Assembly (NCBI GenBank): GCA_016699815.1
Contig: CP065012.1
Span: 1,240,001-1,304,000 of the forward strand
DNA: 64,000 bases
From: Chitinophagaceae bacterium
GTDB taxonomy: Bacteria; Bacteroidota; Bacteroidia; Chitinophagales; Chitinophagaceae
Direction: 5' to 3'
The position numbers were made by a program, and so were the translations under genes. Below, one piece after another: positions 63,738 to 64,000 of the stretch (within the stretch, counting starts at the first letter, position 1; every line of letters begins with the position of its first letter). The notes below the pieces were generated by a model, which was not told the DNA's origin, did not search any database, and worked only from the letters and a program-made list of their open reading frames with translations.

Positions 63738-64000
63738 TCAGCAGGAAATTTTTTCTACCCTTCGTTCATGACGGCCGCCATCAAACTCGGTATTCATAAA
63801 AGTATCGAGCATTTTTTCTGCTTCGCCATCGGTAATAAACCTGGCAGGTATGCAAATAATATTTGCGTTATTATGTTTACGGGCAAGTTCAGCCAATTCT
63901 TCGCCCCAGCAAATTGCTGCTCTTATGCCCTGGTGTTTATTTGCTGTAATAGCCACGCCATTTGCGCTTCCGCATAATAAAATACCAAATGCATATTCTC
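63738..64000 (-). CDS. rpiB: ribose-5-phosphate isomerase B, 5' end outside window
   Basis: Reading from the right edge: AFGILLCGSANGVAITANKH, GIRAAICWG and LARKHNNANIICIPARFI are signatures of RpiB, which interconverts ribose-5-phosphate and ribulose-5-phosphate. The N-terminus of about 60 residues is beyond 64000. The final residues, EFDGGRHERRVEKI, are typical of the family. The stop is 63738-63740. Confidence 0.92.
   Translation of the reverse strand, partial: EYAFGILLCGSANGVAITANKHQGIRAAICWGEELAELARKHNNANIICIPARFITDGEAEKMLDTFMNTEFDGGRHERRVEKISC

Noticed and set aside
1..64000. CRISPR arrays, rRNA, tRNA and prophage structural genes
   Set aside because: Looked for evenly spaced repeats, GTTCRA-type tRNA arms and phage proteins by eye; none were convincing. 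A tRNA or covariance scan would be decisive.

Overview
The window is AT-rich chromosomal DNA from a member of the Bacteroidota, most likely the family Chitinophagaceae. The grounds are a SusC/SusD pair, TAnnTTTG promoter boxes, DUF4271 and DUF937 proteins, a group II GGGPS-type prenyltransferase, an archetypal LytS/LytTR two-component pair, lipoproteins with short lipoboxes, and frequent TTG starts. The family assignment is an inference from protein style; no rRNA or tRNA gene was seen.

Layout. 1-6 kb: a DUF255 protein cut by the window edge, hemD, a DUF4271 membrane protein, a BamA/TamA-like barrel and divergent hemW. 6-15 kb: a DUF937-OmpA envelope protein, a LytS/LytTR pair, GGGPS, arfB, an MbnP/MbnH-like pair (copper protein plus di-haem MauG-type enzyme), a flippase and a phosphoesterase. 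15-27 kb (mostly reverse strand): amidase, GlsB, acyl-CoA dehydrogenase, a HhH protein, an MBL hydrolase, merC; then SCO and a Fur-family regulator reading away from merC across a 19-bp palindrome, a DUF937-like protein, lipid kinase, patatin, haem A synthase and rnhB. 27-34.8 kb: M23 peptidase, alaS, a double-PDZ protein, gatB and a TlpA-type lipoprotein. 34.8-42.7 kb: a SusC-SusD-lipoprotein operon and an RND transporter. 42.8-51.6 kb: recO, DUF4126, a small HTH protein, a TTG-started amidohydrolase, prfA, tatC, a barrel protein, a PurF-like amidotransferase and an AlkA-type glycosylase. 57.6-64 kb: a thioredoxin-like protein, fRMsr, recX, dnaN, a MerR-type regulator, a monothiol thioredoxin, an M28 peptidase and rpiB (cut by the right edge).

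The exception to this orderly layout is 51.65-57.66 kb. It holds at least four complete, broken or partial copies of one cassette: a large secreted lipoprotein whose C-terminal domain carries an HxH...SxxD (JAB/MPN-like) motif, followed by a small secreted partner protein. Copy (a) is frameshifted in homopolymers and its partner gene is split by an intact IS3-family (IS407-like) element with a 4-bp target duplication. Copy (b) lacks its 5' end, and (c) and (d) are C-terminal remnants. Fragment (d) is fused head-on to a truncated DUF1573 lipoprotein gene. The region looks like a hotspot of cassette duplication, partner exchange and decay, and it is the best candidate here for an undescribed system. 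Second in interest are the MbnP/MbnH-like pair, which has no methanobactin genes beside it, and the palindromic operator shared by merC and the SCO-fur operon.
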